Of a stretch of 64,000 bases of DNA, positions 1 through 12,195 are shown in pieces. The translations under genes and the position numbers were made by a program. This stretch comes from Chara braunii. Taxonomy: Eukaryota > Streptophyta > Charophyceae > Charales > Characeae. The stretch lies in contig BFEA01000096.1 in NCBI GenBank assembly GCA_003427395.1, positions 1,873,929-1,937,928 on the forward strand, in the 5' to 3' direction. The notes beneath the pieces are model-generated. The model ran no database searches. It had not been told where the DNA came from and was given only the letters and a program-made list of their open reading frames with translations. The number at the start of each line of letters is the position of its first letter. The first letter of the stretch is position 1.

Positions 1-1
1 A

Positions 2-3000
2 ATGAAAACAAAGCAACCCAAGGCACCAAAACTTATTGAGCGCCCCGAGTCCTTGAAAATCAAGCACAATCAAACCCTTCACAGGTCAGAGCAATCAGAC
101 CACCTGAACTTACAGAACAACCTGACCCTCCATGCAAACCATATCACTGGGTCTCCCCAGGAAGCCATTGACAGAAGGCTTGGAGGAGTGAGGGCGAAAG
201 CCCAATGAAGGGTGGCAGCTGGGCTGCCACCCCCTGCCATGTTCAGGCTATGGCAGGAGAAGAAAGGACCGTCGGTGGGGATAGAGGAATTCAGATTATG
301 ACAGGAAAAGGAAGAACCACCGATTGGGGTAGAGGAAGTGGGAAGCGATGAGGAAGTGACTCAAGGGCTGCGAGGAGGAAGTAAGAGGGAAAAACCCATA
401 ATCATTGCGTCAGATGACGAGAATGAGGAAGAAGGGATGAAACCTTCGTCCGTCTTGCTGGGGAAAATGGAGGACCTGCTGGATAAGATGGGGAGGTACC
501 GACAGAAGTTGGTGGGCCTCTAGGAGGAAGTGAGGAAATGAAAGTCCAACATCCCCAAGGTGTTCCTCTACGACTCTGGTCCGGAGTCAGCGCCTGGGCG
601 ACCCAGAGTAAATGTGGTGGGGTCGTGCCCACAATCAGGAATAATGGGGAGACCCCTCACTCCGCCGGCCCGGCTGGTGCAGGCAGCACGAACGAGAAAT
701 CAAGCCAGAGCCAGCGCCAGCCAAGAACCTCTGAGGAGGGAGCAGGAACCAGGAAAAAGAAAGGAGGCTATGAAAGTGGAGGATGACGACAATGAGGAGG
801 AAGAGGACGAGAGGCTGCGCAGGGAGGAGGATCAGAGAGCGGAGCAGCGGGAAAGGAAAAAGGGAGCTAGGGGAGAAGCCGAGCCGGTCATACGTGACGG
901 ACCGCCCAAAAGGAAGAAGTATGCGGTTCGATTGGAGGAGGGGTTTGACGTGGAGAAAGTGATCGACCTGCTGCTGGAAGGGCATAATGACCTCATGACC
1001 CTGAAGGAAATCCTAGCGTTGGCCCCGCGACTCCTCGATGAACTGAAGGGGAGGTTGTCGTGGCGCTTGGTGCCCAACGTCCATCTGGGCACGATTCTGC
1101 CCAAAGAGGCAGAGTGGGCGGAGTCAGGCACAAAGATGGATTGGGAGTGCGTGGCCTGCGGCACGGTGGATTTAGTGGTAAAAGGCTCCAAGTGTGCAGC
1201 AATGGTGGACTCCGGGGCGGAAATGAACATCATCCGGGAGGCGGATGCGATCAGATTCCGGCTGGATATAGGCCGTTCTAACTGCGGTATTCTGCACGGA
1301 GCCAGCTGCAAGGCCGTATTTTGTGGGACAGCCTCGAATGTACTCATCGAGGTTGGAAAGGTGAAGGCACGGACTTGCTTCTTCATTATGCCGGACGTGG
1401 ATCACGGAATCCTCCTAGGGAGGTCATTCCTAAGCAGGACGGAGACCGTGATATTCAATAAGCATGACGGGACGTTAATCCTCCTCTTATGCAATCCTAC
1501 CTGCGGGAATTACGAGATAATTACCTGCAGGAACACAGGGCCAAGTAGTATAAGGAACCGGCCCAATCCATAATCATTCATGATTGAAGAGTTGGAAGGT
1601 GAGCGTCGGAGGCTCCGGGCAGAGCCCGAAGCAGGAGAGAGGGTGGAAGCATTTTCTCTCAGGCTGTTTGATGTTGGGAAGGCCATGGACTTGGTGGCCG
1701 CGCATGAGATGGCAGACCCGGATACCATCCAGGCCTTGAGGGAGCAGGTTCTGGAATGCCCCGAGGCAGGAAGGTTGGAGCTGGTATATCGGCCCCCCCG
1801 GCAGCGGAAGGAACCCCGCATCAGCACAAGCACAATCTGTAAGTCGGCCTTTTTTAGGGGACGGCTCAAGCAGGGTTCCCAAAGGCGGTACAAGACGGTA
1901 GACAAGAAGTGCCGTCCGGTTTCCATCCTCGTTACAGAGGACGAGGAAGCATATTACGAAAAGGAACGAGGGTTGATACGGCGAATGAGAGAGAGTGCTT
2001 TAGCAGGACCGTGTCGTATCAATGAAGGGAATGAAGGGGAGTTGATTGTAGGGGAGCCCGACTTCCTGCTGCCTCAGGAGCGAAAGTTGATGGTGGAGTT
2101 GATGAAGAGAAGGCATCGCGCCTATGCGTTTAGTGATGAGGAGCGAGGCAGACTGGATGTGGACAAGATACCTATGATCCATATCCACACCGTACCACAC
2201 GAGCCTTGGAACATGAGAGGGGCGCGATATCCTAATCCTGACGAGGAAAGGAAGGTGGTGGATTACCTCGACGACAAAATACGTACGCACGTCGCCGACT
2301 ATTCGAGTGGACCGTATGCATCCCCGTGGTTCTGCTTTATCAAGCCTAACGGGACGCTGCGGTGGGTGCAAGATTTGCAAAGACTGAATGCGGTGACCGT
2401 GCGGGATGCTAGAGGATTGCTCAATGCAGACGCGCTGTCAGAATCCTGTGTTGGAAGGCCTATAATCTCACTTATAGACCTTTACTCAGGATATGATCAG
2501 TTCCTCGTCTACCCGTCAGACAGGCCTGTGACGGCTATGCACACGCCGCGAGGGCTAATCCACAAGAACGTGGTCCCACAAGGGTGGACCAATGTGGTAG
2601 CAATGGTCCAATGGGCCATGATTCGGGGTTTTGCAGTCAATCAGCCCCCATATCATACAGCCATACATCGACGATTTGGCAGTGAAAGGGCCGGCGGTGA
2701 AAGAGAGCGACGAAGTCTTGCCAGGGGTAAGGCGCTTTGTTTGGAAGCACATCCAGGACCTCGAAAAGGTCCTGAGCCTGCTCGAGGAGCATAACCTCAC
2801 AGCAAGCGGGGCCAAATCCAGACATTGCGTGAGGGAAGCGACCATTTTGGGATTCGTCTGCAGCGAGAAGGGCCGAAGGCCGGATGTGAAGAAGACAGAC
2901 AAGATTACCGAGTGGCCAGTTCCGTTCCACTCAATAACTGATGTAAGAAGCTTCCTTGGTACGTGTGGATTTTGGAGGGCTTTTGTCAAGAACTTTGCCG

Positions 3001-5264
3001 CTAAGACAGAGCACCTGAGGAAGTTAGTCCATCAGGATCAGGAATGGGTATGGGGTGAAGAGCACGAAGAGGTGGTGGCCAGAATGAAGGAGGAATTTCA
3101 AGAAGGAGGGTTGGTGTTAGGAGCGCCAGATTATGATGCCACAGAAACACGACCCTTCATTGTCGAAATAGATGTGGGGCTAACTGCCTTAGGAGGAGTT
3201 TTAATCCAGGCAGACATAGAGGGAAAGGAAAGACCCCTGCGATTTGAGAGTCGGACCCTCTGTACGACCGAGAGGAACTACTCTTAATTCAAGAGGGAGA
3301 CCTTTGCTGTCCTCTACTGTCTGCGAATCTTCCGGAACTACATCTTCGGCAGGAGGTTTATTTTGAGAGTGGATCCGGCCACGCTGGCCTTCTCTCTAAG
3401 GAATTACGTTCCATCGGATCAGACGGTTGTCAGATGGCTGACGTACATCTAGATGTTCAATTTCGAATTGGAACGGATTCTTGGCAGTAAGAACCGGGCG
3501 GACGGGCTGAGTCGGATCAACTGGGATAAACAGGAAGGGGAGGCGATGGAGAACACACCTCCAGTTGATGAATTTCTAGATCAAGAGGAAGATGTTCGTC
3601 TCCACATCAATAAGTGGTCACCGCGAGTGCCCAGCTGTGTAGGCTATCCCATCTGGCAGGCGCCGAATGGGTATGAAAGGAGGGCTGAGCTAGTCCTCAA
3701 ACCCTTTGAAGAAGAGGATCCCTGGGGTAGTAAGGATGTTCAGTGGATGGTGGAGTTAGCGCTGGCCAACTCGCATAGCCTGGTGGAGGACGTGAGGGCG
3801 ATTGAGGAAGGGCCTGGCCAGGTAGAAGGGTATGAGGACCTGATGGGAGGAATATATCTCCTCGTCAACACGTTATTGCAGGAAGGCCTCGACCAGTCAG
3901 GCTCGTTGAACCCGACAGGGAATGTGGACGAAGTGCCCAAGAGCAAGGACGACGAGTTCGAGGAGGGGGAGATTAAGGAGGCTTTTCGTGCAGAGGAGTA
4001 CGATGGGATCTACCTTGAGCTGGGGCTTCTTCTGTCATGTGAAATGTGGCTTAGGAATGTAAGCGATAGAGCTCAGAGGATGCTGCAACGCTATTTAATG
4101 AGAGACGGCCACCTTTTCGTGAGAAGAGAAGTGGGGAACCCCAGGAGAGTCGTCTGCGGTAGGAATCGTCAGATCGACGTCGTAGCAGCGCTTCACGATG
4201 GCATTGCAGGAGGGCATCGAGGGGTACAAGCCACGTATGCCAAGATAAGTGAGTTGTACTACTGGGATGGGATGATGGACATGGTCGGGAAATTCTGCCG
4301 ATTCTGCATACCCTGCCAGGAGAGATCCCGTTTAAGGCAAGGAGAGCCACTGCATCCAAGGCTAGAGCGAGAGGTGGGGGTTGTAGTGCATCTCGATCTA
4401 CTTTTTATGCCGCTTGGGGATCAGGGCTATAATTATATCTTCGGTGCGCGCGATAACCTGTCTGGGTTCGTAGACGGGCGTGCTATTCGCACAAAGACCG
4501 GGTTAGTCCTGGTGAGCTGCATCGAAGAGTACTATCTACGCTATCCTTTCGTCAGGGAATTCGTAATGGACAAGGGATCGGAGTTTACCTGCCAGGAGGT
4601 GCAAGAATTGTTATCAAGGTATGGTGTAACAGCCAACTACACCACGGCCGCGCACCCCCAGGCAAATGCTCTCGTGGAGAGAGGACATAGTACCATTACG
4701 AGCCTCCTGGCTAAGTGGACCGAAGGTAGGCCTGATCAATGGCCAAGGTACCTAAGGGCGACATTCTTTGTCGAGAACATTACAGTAAAAAGATTTACCA
4801 AATATGCACTGGCGACACTGTGGTATGGAAGGCACGCCACCTTCCCTATCGAGAGCTTTCTTAAGACATGGAGGCGCCAGGATCTGCAAGTTAACCTGTC
4901 ATTTGAAGAGTTGCTCGATATTCAAGCGCGGCAGATAGGGGGGATAGAAGAAAGGATCCAGGAGGCGTCTGATCAGGTGACGAGAAGCCGTATGGATGAT
5001 AAGGCCCGATGGGATCAGTCCGCGCGGGTGAGGAAAGTCCCCGTGGCAGTTGGGGATGTCGTGCTTCTCTACGATTCATCGCTAGAAAAGCAGTGGTCCA
5101 GGAAACTCGATAAGAGGTGGTTAGGTCCCTACCAGATCGTACGGGTTGGAGATTTCGGAGCATACCAGATTGAAGAGCTAAATGAGACTGAGTGAAAGGA
5201 TTGGGTATCTGGAACGCGATTGAAGAAATTTGAGGCGAGAGAAGAGGTAAGAGAGATGACCTGA
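2..5264 (+). pseudogene. Ty3/gypsy Pol polyprotein (protease-RT-RNase H-integrase), broken
   Basis: Polyprotein that would copy element RNA and integrate the cDNA. An acidic linker with few stops runs from base 2. The aspartic protease motif DSGAEMN is at 1208-1228, RT from about 2170 with YIDD at 2664-2675, RNase H at about 3120-3510 ending in NRADGLSR, and integrase from about 4050. Integrase has an H-H-C-C zinc region (CRFCIPC) and Asp and Glu spaced as D-35-E (MDKGSEF, LVERGH). In-frame stops are TGA 206, TGA 299, TAG 521, TGA 536, TAA 1571, TAA 3285, TAG 3450 and TGA 5193; the frame continues past the last to TGA 5262 with a GTRLKKFEAREE tail. One frameshift, near 2625-2650 just before YIDD, moves frame 2 to frame 0. 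Catalytic motifs are otherwise intact, so decay is recent or nonsense-biased. Confidence 0.92.
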
Positions 5265-5407
5265 CTGCCTTTAGAATAGAAGTAGCAGGGTGTGTAGGCT
5301 AGGTAGGATGCATGTTGTATGAGTGTGGTCTGGTCTGGGCTTGCTTTGATTATCACCTGTTTGCTTACCCCAATGTGTGCCTGTTGTCTCCTTCGCCTGT
5401 TGTGCAG
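5247..5407 (+). other. candidate GT-AG intron between pol and gag-like ORF
   Basis: GAG followed by GTAAGAG at 5247 is a near-consensus 5' splice site. A pyrimidine-rich stretch ending TTGTGCAG at 5400-5407 is a good 3' splice site. Removing these 161 bases would delete the pol terminator at 5262 and bring the pol tail close to the gag-like ATG at 5430. A TGA follows at 5411 and that ATG is in a different frame, so the product would not be a fusion. It could instead be a leader intron for the downstream ORF. There is no transcript evidence. Confidence 0.35.
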
Positions 5408-5429
5408 GTCTGACTTTACGAAGACAGCA

Positions 5430-8228
5430 ATGCCAAGAGGAGGGAAGGGGACACGGCCGCCTCGGAGGCCGATGGGAGCATCAAGAGAATATGAGCAGCA
5501 TGGGCCTCGCCATCGAGAGAGTACTCCGGTGTACGACGATGGGGACATCGAGCTATTCCTGAACAGTTTTTGGAATCATGCGAGGCGTATGGGCTGGACC
5601 GTGGCTCAGGCGATTGAGAGATTGAGGGGAGCAGGCAGGTTCGACGAGCCCATTACCAGGATTCTTAGGGAGGCGACGACGAGGCAGGAGGTGGAGACGA
5701 GGATGCACGAGCTGCGACCTTCGCCTGTGCGACCAGATGGCAGGCCGATCCGCTTAGAGATCGGAAATGCGGCAGATTTTATTCCTGCCTTCGAGTGGTT
5801 CATGCAGGGGTAGGGTATACCGAGAGATGAGTGGGCGAGGACGTTACCCCTCTGGACCAGAAAGGCGAAAAGGGCACCGGCTACGCAGGTCAGGGACATG
5901 GCCTGGGACTGGGAGAGCTGCAGGGCACATCTGAGAGAGGCCTTTCGACGACCAGAGCCCCCTCAGCCCAGAGTCGAGAGGCGTCAAAGGAGTCAGAGGT
6001 AGAGGGACCCTTAGCCCAGGGAGACGAAACCGTCTCGAGGAGGACGGAAGGCCCTAGCCAGGAGAGAGGAGGAACCGGAGCGGGAGCCAGACGCTGAGGA
6101 TCGAGGGGCATATCCTAAGTGTGGGTTGGGACCAGTGGAGTTTCATCGGTTTACCGAGGGTGGAGTGAGGAGGTCGCCAGCACGCACGCAGGAGGAGCCG
6201 CCCGCATCTGAGGGGCCCTTGAGGGAATTGGTGACGCATTTGGATATCTCCCGGTGGAGGGCGTTGCCTCGGGGCGAGGAGCATGGAAAGCAGGCAGAGG
6301 AGGTACCACGAGAGGAGGTATCATGAGAGGAGGTGCCACAGGAGGAGGTACCACGAGAGGAGGTGTCACGAGTGGAGGTGCCACGAGAGGAGGTCCAGGA
6401 TACTCAGCGAGAGAGAGTGTTGGGCAATGAGGGGAGACGTGCAGGGAAGGAAGTGATAGAGGTTGGAGAGGACACGCCCCCACAGACGCCAGCGGTGGGT
6501 TTGAGACTCGGGGATGCGCTAGGGAGCACTCGCCAGGCGGGGGAGAGGTTGCAGAGAGAGGATGCCCCATTACCTTCATCAGGAAAGGCTCCTTCGCCAG
6601 AAGATAGGGCAGAAAGGAGGACAGAGAGGGCAGCTGTAAGGAGAGAAGCCTTGATCCTGATTGACAGACACCTAGCAGCTTATGCCCTGGAGCACCCAGA
6701 CCTGGAGGAGCCAGCACGTGCAGAGCCTCGCCAGGAGCCGTGCCAGCCCGACAAGGAGATGGAGGCAGAGATCCCGAAGAGGGTCGACCTCCGCACGAGG
6801 GAAAGGGCGCCTGCTGGAGAGACGACTGAAGAAAAGAGGGCGAGAAGAACCAGGCGGATAGATGAGATATGGCAAGAGAGGCAGAGGTTGGAGGCAGCGG
6901 GGGAGCTTCCGGAGCAGCAACAGGAAAGACAGAGATCAGAGGCAGCAGGAGCACTCCCAGGTCAGCCACCCAGCGCGCCAGCTAGAGCTCCGGAGATTCC
7001 AGAGATGTGGAGGGACTTCTGGGAGCAGAGAGGAGAGGAGTTTCCCTCGCCAGTCAGAGCCGGGTTTGGGGTGGCCAGGAAGGCGGAAGAGAGGTTAGAT
7101 CGCAAAATCAAGTTCCTGGCCAAGACAACTTTTGACCGACACTTGTTATTGGAGAGCGATCTGGCAGGGAAGAAGATGAAGTAAGCAAGCCATGGAGTAC
7201 GCCTGGAGGCTATGGAGGTGGAAAGTCAGGAACTCAGGGCATTGGTAGCCAGTCAGGCAGCTATCATTGAGAGCCTGAGGCAGCAAACCCAGGGAAAGGT
7301 GGACAAGCCAGAGAGCAGCAGGCAGGGAGAGCAGAGGCAGCCAGGACGTGGATTACCGGGACAGCCGTCTGCTGCAGAGCCTCGCCAGGAGCCACCTATG
7401 GGGAGAGTTATCCTGGAGCCAGAGGAGGCGAGAGCCCAGAGACAGGCGGAGAAAGAGGTATTCGAGTTCAGAGCCCCTACCGAGCTCGCGACGCTGCCAG
7501 TAGCAGCGGTTGACCCAGTCGTTGAGGAGGGGCTACCACCATCTAGCAGTGAGCCGGCTCAGGACTCAGCAGAAGGATCCATGGGCGTGCTCCTTGAGGC
7601 GGTGCATACTATGCAGGAGGATGTGAGTTTGTTTTCACCTGAGCAGAGGATAGAGAAGCCTCTTGAGAGAGAGATAGGGATTGAGGCAGAGGGTGCCATC
7701 GAGAGCGGGCTCCAGAGGATGGGCACGCCTGAGTATGGGCCAGAGGAGATTGAGGAGCAGCCCATGGAAGTGCCAGGAGAGACACTCGAGAGGAGACCTC
7801 AGAGGTTGAACACGCCTGAGTACGTCCCAGTGACAGGGGATTTGAGGAGCAGACTGGGATCTTGGGCTACTGGATCTGGGTTTGGGGGACCAGTTCCTGG
7901 GACAGAGCAGTAGGAGGTCGTTAGTACTGCAGCTCCTCGATCAGAGGAGCAGGGGGTTGTCAGTACCTTGGTAGGATCTCCTTCATCACCACCTCCGGAG
8001 CCCAAGAAAAAGAAGTTCAAGAGGAAGGTTGATCAACTATGCTTCTACTGCAAGAGGGGCGTGCATCTGGCTCTGGATTGTCTCGAGTTCCTTGAGGATA
8101 AGGCAGCAGGGAAGGTCTCAAAGGTAGGAGGTAAGATGTATGATAGACAGGGTAGGATAGCAGAGAAGTCCGCAGATGGACTTAGGGCTCAGTTATATAG
8201 GCAAAACCAAAAGGAGTTGAGGAGGTAG
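5430..8228 (+). pseudogene. Gag-like ORF with CCHC knuckle, located 3' of integrase
   Basis: Frame 0 reads from ATG 5430 (MPRGGKGTRPP) for about 930 codons. A basic N-terminus is followed by a capsid-like region (IELFLNSF, REATTRQEVETRMHEL) that resembles the gag of element 2 (EGATTWEKVKERM). A long Glu/Arg/Pro-rich middle includes an EEVPREEVS-type repeat at about 6300-6390. A CCHC zinc knuckle (CFYCKRGVHLALDC) lies at 8040-8081 and a YDRQGRIAEKS tail follows. Internal stops are TAG 5811, TAG 6000, TAG 6012, TGA 6324, TAA 7182 and TAG 7911; the terminal stop is TAG 8226. No frameshift is seen over 2.8 kb. Gag normally precedes pol, so its position after integrase is odd. Either this lineage is rearranged or it is the head of a second element. 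Homology to gag is inferred from motifs. Confidence 0.75.
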
Positions 8229-8886
8229 GGTCGGTTTTTCTATGTAAGTGGACAAGTATCTTGTGAGGCATTAGCTTAGGTTCTGTGTGATACCCTCTTA
8301 GACTTAGAGGACCTTTTGATGATTGCTACTAGTCTAGATCTGAACTCTAGTGTTCCTACTGAGTTGGGGTCTTGAGGATCAGGGTGATTTAGATGAGGCA
8401 TGTACATATTTAGGTGGCCTACGCTCTGACCTTTGAGAGACAAATCTGACATGTATTCTAGGGGTAGTTGTCAGTGTGGGTTTGGTGTGGCTTGAGTTGA
8501 GTGAGCTATGATTAGGAGACACTTTCTGTGTGAGACATTTTATTCCCTGAGTGTATATTATGATGAGGTTTTATTTCAGGGACCATTCTTATATGTGACG
8601 GTCACTTGTCTCTCTCACATGTGTGGTTGTACTCTGATGTATGATGAGTTTGTGTGGACAGTGTGTGAAAAACATCTTATTTTGTCATGGGTACAGTGAA
8701 TATGATTGTAAGCAAAACTGTCTACTCCTCGGTATATTTGTGCGACCTGCCTACGGGTAGCTGACAAGGCAGAGTATAAGGGGAGAAAGTGCAGTCCGTT
8801 TGTGAAAACTTGTGAGGATTTTGAAGGTTTATGAGCCCTGGAGGCTCAAAAAGCTTACCATGTTGATTATTGATTGCTTAAGTTGT
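8229..8886. other. non-coding stretch 3' of the gag-like ORF
   Basis: AT-richer sequence with stops in all frames beyond short ORFs. No motif, RNA gene or transposon end was recognised. It probably belongs to the 3' untranslated part or LTR of element 1. Confidence 0.4.
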
Positions 8887-8938
8887 GATGAGGACCTATA
8901 AGATGGTCTTTCAATGATGTTTTGTTTTATGATGAGAA

Positions 8939-9148
8939 CCCCTTGGATTTTTGAAAAAGGGGATGTTTTTGTGATGATGTGTGTTATGATGAGACCCCAC
9001 GAGTTTTGAGGAGGGAAAGTTTGGTTTTATGGCGAAACCCCTCGTGATTTCTGGGAGAGGGAGTGTATTGTTTTATGGCGAGACCTCTCGTGATTTTTGG
9101 AAGAGGGGGTGTTTTGTTGAGAGCCCCTTTGGATTTTTGAAAAAGGGG
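8939..9148 (+). repeat. tandem hairpin array (about 40-56 bp spacing)
   Basis: Successive units begin with a TTTTATGRYGAGA-like lead and fold into short hairpins around a conserved GATTTTTG/GATTTCTG loop. Stems are CCCCTT/AAGGGG (8939-8962), CCCTC/GAGGG (9039-9061), CCTCT/AGAGG (9084-9106) and CCCCTTT/AAAGGGG (9124-9148), with a weaker unit near 8995-9015. Stem bases change between units while pairing is kept. Confidence 0.7.
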
Positions 9149-10773
9149 AATGGTTTATGGTTGGAAGACTCACCCTCAGAAGTGAGTAAATTGATTTATA
9201 GCATGACGAGTTGTTTGATGGGTGATAAAGTCTGACGGAAAGGGCCACCTTTTTTTGGAATGTTTGAGAAAGTCGCAATGAGTGAAGGGCGAGAGACGCC
9301 TCAGGACGGGTAGTTGCTGACTCTGATCAAGTCAGGGGTCACGGCCTGGTGGACCTAGCGGTGATTTTGTTTGTGAGCGTGCGAAGGATGTCATGCCTAT
9401 TGTGGAAGGGCTGGTAAATGCCTTCGGACCCCTGCGTTTCGCGCAGTGAGCCTGTGATTTTGTCTTACGACGCTTCGCCTAACCACCTGCGCTAGTTCTG
9501 GGACATATTGAAGAAAGGTCAAGCTAACGGAAAAAAAGTTAGTACCTTTGGGGCGTAACCCCATTGGATGGCTGCTAGCCGGCGCAACCTGGCTGTGGGA
9601 CCGCGGGGTAAGAGTTTAAGGGGGGTGCCCACCCCAGTGAAAATTACTCCGCGGGATAGTGATGATTGAGAATTTTTGGAGGAATCCTGATAGGATGCTT
9701 ATCAGGAAAAAACCTATCGTTGAGTAACCAATGAGGGGTACTACCGTTAAAATAACAATGCGGTGGGCCGTAGTCCTGGCCCGATCAGCCAGGCTATGGT
9801 GGGCCAAGGTGGAGACTGAGCCTTTGTGTACTAGACTGCAGAAAGGGCTGAGCGGATATTAAGTATACATATATGCTTATGTTTATTTGATTGCGAGAGA
9901 TTTTTTGAGAAGGAAGGCGAGAGTGCCTTCGAAGGTCTCGATTAAGGCCCGCGTCCTTAGTTTTTGCCTGGACTAGGGACACCCAACGAGAAGCCGAAGG
10001 TTGTTTAGGACAAGGGAGAGGACGATTGGGAAGGTCCTTGGAACTTATGCTGTCAGTGTCCTAATTTCAGGGCGGTAAGAGGCCTGGGTTAGAAACCTGG
10101 CAGCATATAGTTGTGGAGGCACGGTTTGATGGAGGCCTTTACCCTGTGTTTGTCGGCTAATCGGAATTGGCTTATTTTCCGTCAGTATTTGGAGTGTGGG
10201 TGGGTTTATAACATTCTGATTTGGCGAGACGTCGCTTAATATGGTCCGGTAAGCTGTCGGTACGAATACCCTTACACGCCCTGTTTTTTTCCAAGTGAAA
10301 GGAAAATAGTTTTGGTTTAGAGTTTAAATATACCGCGCTAAGCGCGGCGGCGTCTGTAATTGCATTGACTGGGTGGTTGACCACAATAGCGAGTGCGTGG
10401 GCGCGCAGGTTTAAGGCGCGCGTGATCCTTTTCTGTTGTTGATCGTAAAGCCAGCCCGGACCTTGGTCGTTTTTTGCTTGGTGATATTATTATTATTTAT
10501 TTATTTTTGATTAAGCAGGAATTAAGGATATTTTCCTTTGATTGGTACATTTGACCGAGCCGAGCGCACGTGCGAAAAACGACCCGACGACGGCATCGGC
10601 GACAACAGCGCGACTTCATGCGGTGAACGGGGAGTGTAGGATGGTGCGCGGGGCAATTATGGCACGGTAAGAGCAAGCCGGCGCTGGCACTGGGAGCCGC
10701 ACAACTGGTTTGTCGGGCCAAAGCGCCGCACCGCACCACCTTGTATGGTACTCTGCGGGGGCTGGTCTCAGGC
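9149..10773. other. non-coding region, nothing recognised
   Basis: Mixed composition with several short inverted repeats, but no convincing ORF, RNA gene or element end on either strand. ORFs up to about 80 codons occur but show neither domain motifs nor conserved starts. Confidence 0.4.
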
Positions 10774-10840
10774 TTGGGCATAGCCCTATAGGTTAGAGCA
10801 TTGGAATGATACTCAACAGGCGCAGGGATCGAAGCCACCA
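10774..10840 (+). other. tRNA-like remnant (A-box and B-box), degenerate
   Basis: TAGCCCTATAGGTTAGAGC at 10781-10799 resembles a tRNA D-arm with internal promoter A-box. GGGATCGAAGCC at 10825-10836 resembles a T-arm and B-box, followed by CCACCA. The anticodon arm between them is one base short and pairs poorly, with a TGAT that would suit an isoleucine GAT anticodon. It is more likely a tRNA pseudogene or the head of a tRNA-derived SINE than a working tRNA. Confidence 0.3.
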
Positions 10841-11827
10841 GCATGCGACTAAGGAGCGAAGGAGTCGGACAGAAAGGGCTTGAGGAGTTGATGGGCCTGT
10901 GGGATTATCCCCCTCACCTTTTGCCAATGGACGTAATGATGGGTTCGACCCGCGGCACTGGCGAGGTGCCAGCAGCTCACCTGTTCCTGTCTGAATATTT
11001 ATCTTGCTTTATTTATTTTATTTGTTCTTTTTATCTTAGTTTTATTTTACTTTATTATTTTTATTTTTACTTTTCCCACGGCTATTGGCGGCCCCGTCCT
11101 ATTTTGGGGCGCGGTACCGTGTCAATGCCTGGGAAGCACTTAGAACCGAGGGGAAAGGGTGGAGCGACGAGCCGTCAGAGGTATAAGTCTGAAGGGAGTA
11201 CTCGACGGCCGGTAGCTTTTGCGGTAAGCCAAGCTGGGATAGCGCGTCCCAGCACTGTGCATTGTGGGGCGGAACGGTTTGGTAGGCAGAAGTATTACAC
11301 ACTCCCTAGCGGATCTCGACTTCCATGATCGCCGTCCTGCTGTCTATATGAACCGGTGCTGGGGTGGTGTTTGGGCTAATGATGTGTTTTGACTCCTACC
11401 GAGCCCAGGCGGAAGAAGGAAAGGGTGGGGGTGATAGGGACGAAAGGCCGCTGAACCGTCTGGTAGCTGACCTGCCCGTAGTCTCTTTCGTGATAGCAGA
11501 TCGGCTGAGCGCACCCTGGGAACGCCGACAGGGGCAAAAGGCGTGCGGTAGACAGGGGGGGACAAAGGCTGGTGGCATAATGGCGGATGGACCCGGACGC
11601 GGGCGGGCGCCGGGTGCATGCAAGCAAGGGAGTAGAGAGCGCAATAGGGGGAGGAGGCGCTACATAGCAGCGGGAAGCCGGTCGGGCGCTGCGAAGCCTT
11701 GACCACTGAGCACCAACGAAAGGTAGCGCTGCGGGGAGAGCGGAGTGGCTGGCGGACGAACGGGGACGTGAACCTGTGTCAGGCGCAGTGGCAGAAGTTC
11801 GCAGCGGTGTTGCTGCGCACGTCGGAC

Positions 11828-11858
<31 letters not shown>

Positions 11859-12143
11859 GTCTAGGAGCCGGTTCCCTTCGAAGTTTCTCTCAGGGCAGCT
11901 GGAGCTGTTGAACACACTGCGAGAGCCACTGCTACCGGGCTACTACGCGACCAAGAGCAGCGCTAGCCAAAGGGAGGCAGAGGAAAGCGAGACGGGGAAG
12001 GGGACTGACAGAAGGGAGTGTGGGGAAACTAAGGCTAAGGAAAAGGAGATGAACCTGGCGCGAACTCGCGCCGGGTACATTCAAAGGTTGGCACAGCGAA
12101 GCTAACGAGGAAATGAGCATGGCGGGAGGGTGAGACCGTGAAT

Positions 12144-12195
12144 CCACCGTTCCCTATCGGAATTCGGTGGGGAAAAGTACTAATCCGGGGTTTTT
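12144..12195 (+). repeat. hairpin followed by TAATCCGGGGTTTTT module
   Basis: CCACCG (12144-12149) pairs with CGGTGG (12165-12170). After ten bases comes TAATCCGGGGTTTTT at 12181-12195. The same arrangement recurs at 12862-12916, 19791-19825 and 39383-39415 with different stem sequences. Confidence 0.5.

Larger units (their letters stand above)
1..8228 (+). mobile_element. Ty3/gypsy LTR retrotransposon 1, decayed, 5' truncated by window
   Basis: The block holds a pol polyprotein (protease, reverse transcriptase, RNase H, integrase) followed by a gag-like ORF ending in a CCHC zinc knuckle. The left end lies outside the window: the reading frame is already open at base 2. No LTR separates integrase from the gag-like ORF, as only about 165 bases lie between them. 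No LTR pair was found to the right either, so the right boundary is arbitrary. Domain order protease-RT-RNase H-integrase defines the Ty3/gypsy class. Confidence 0.85.

Noticed and set aside
11376-11915. Minus-strand 179-codon ORF
   Set aside because: Pro/Ser/Arg-rich translation of GC-rich DNA that overlaps equally long frames on the other strand. No domain or splice context.
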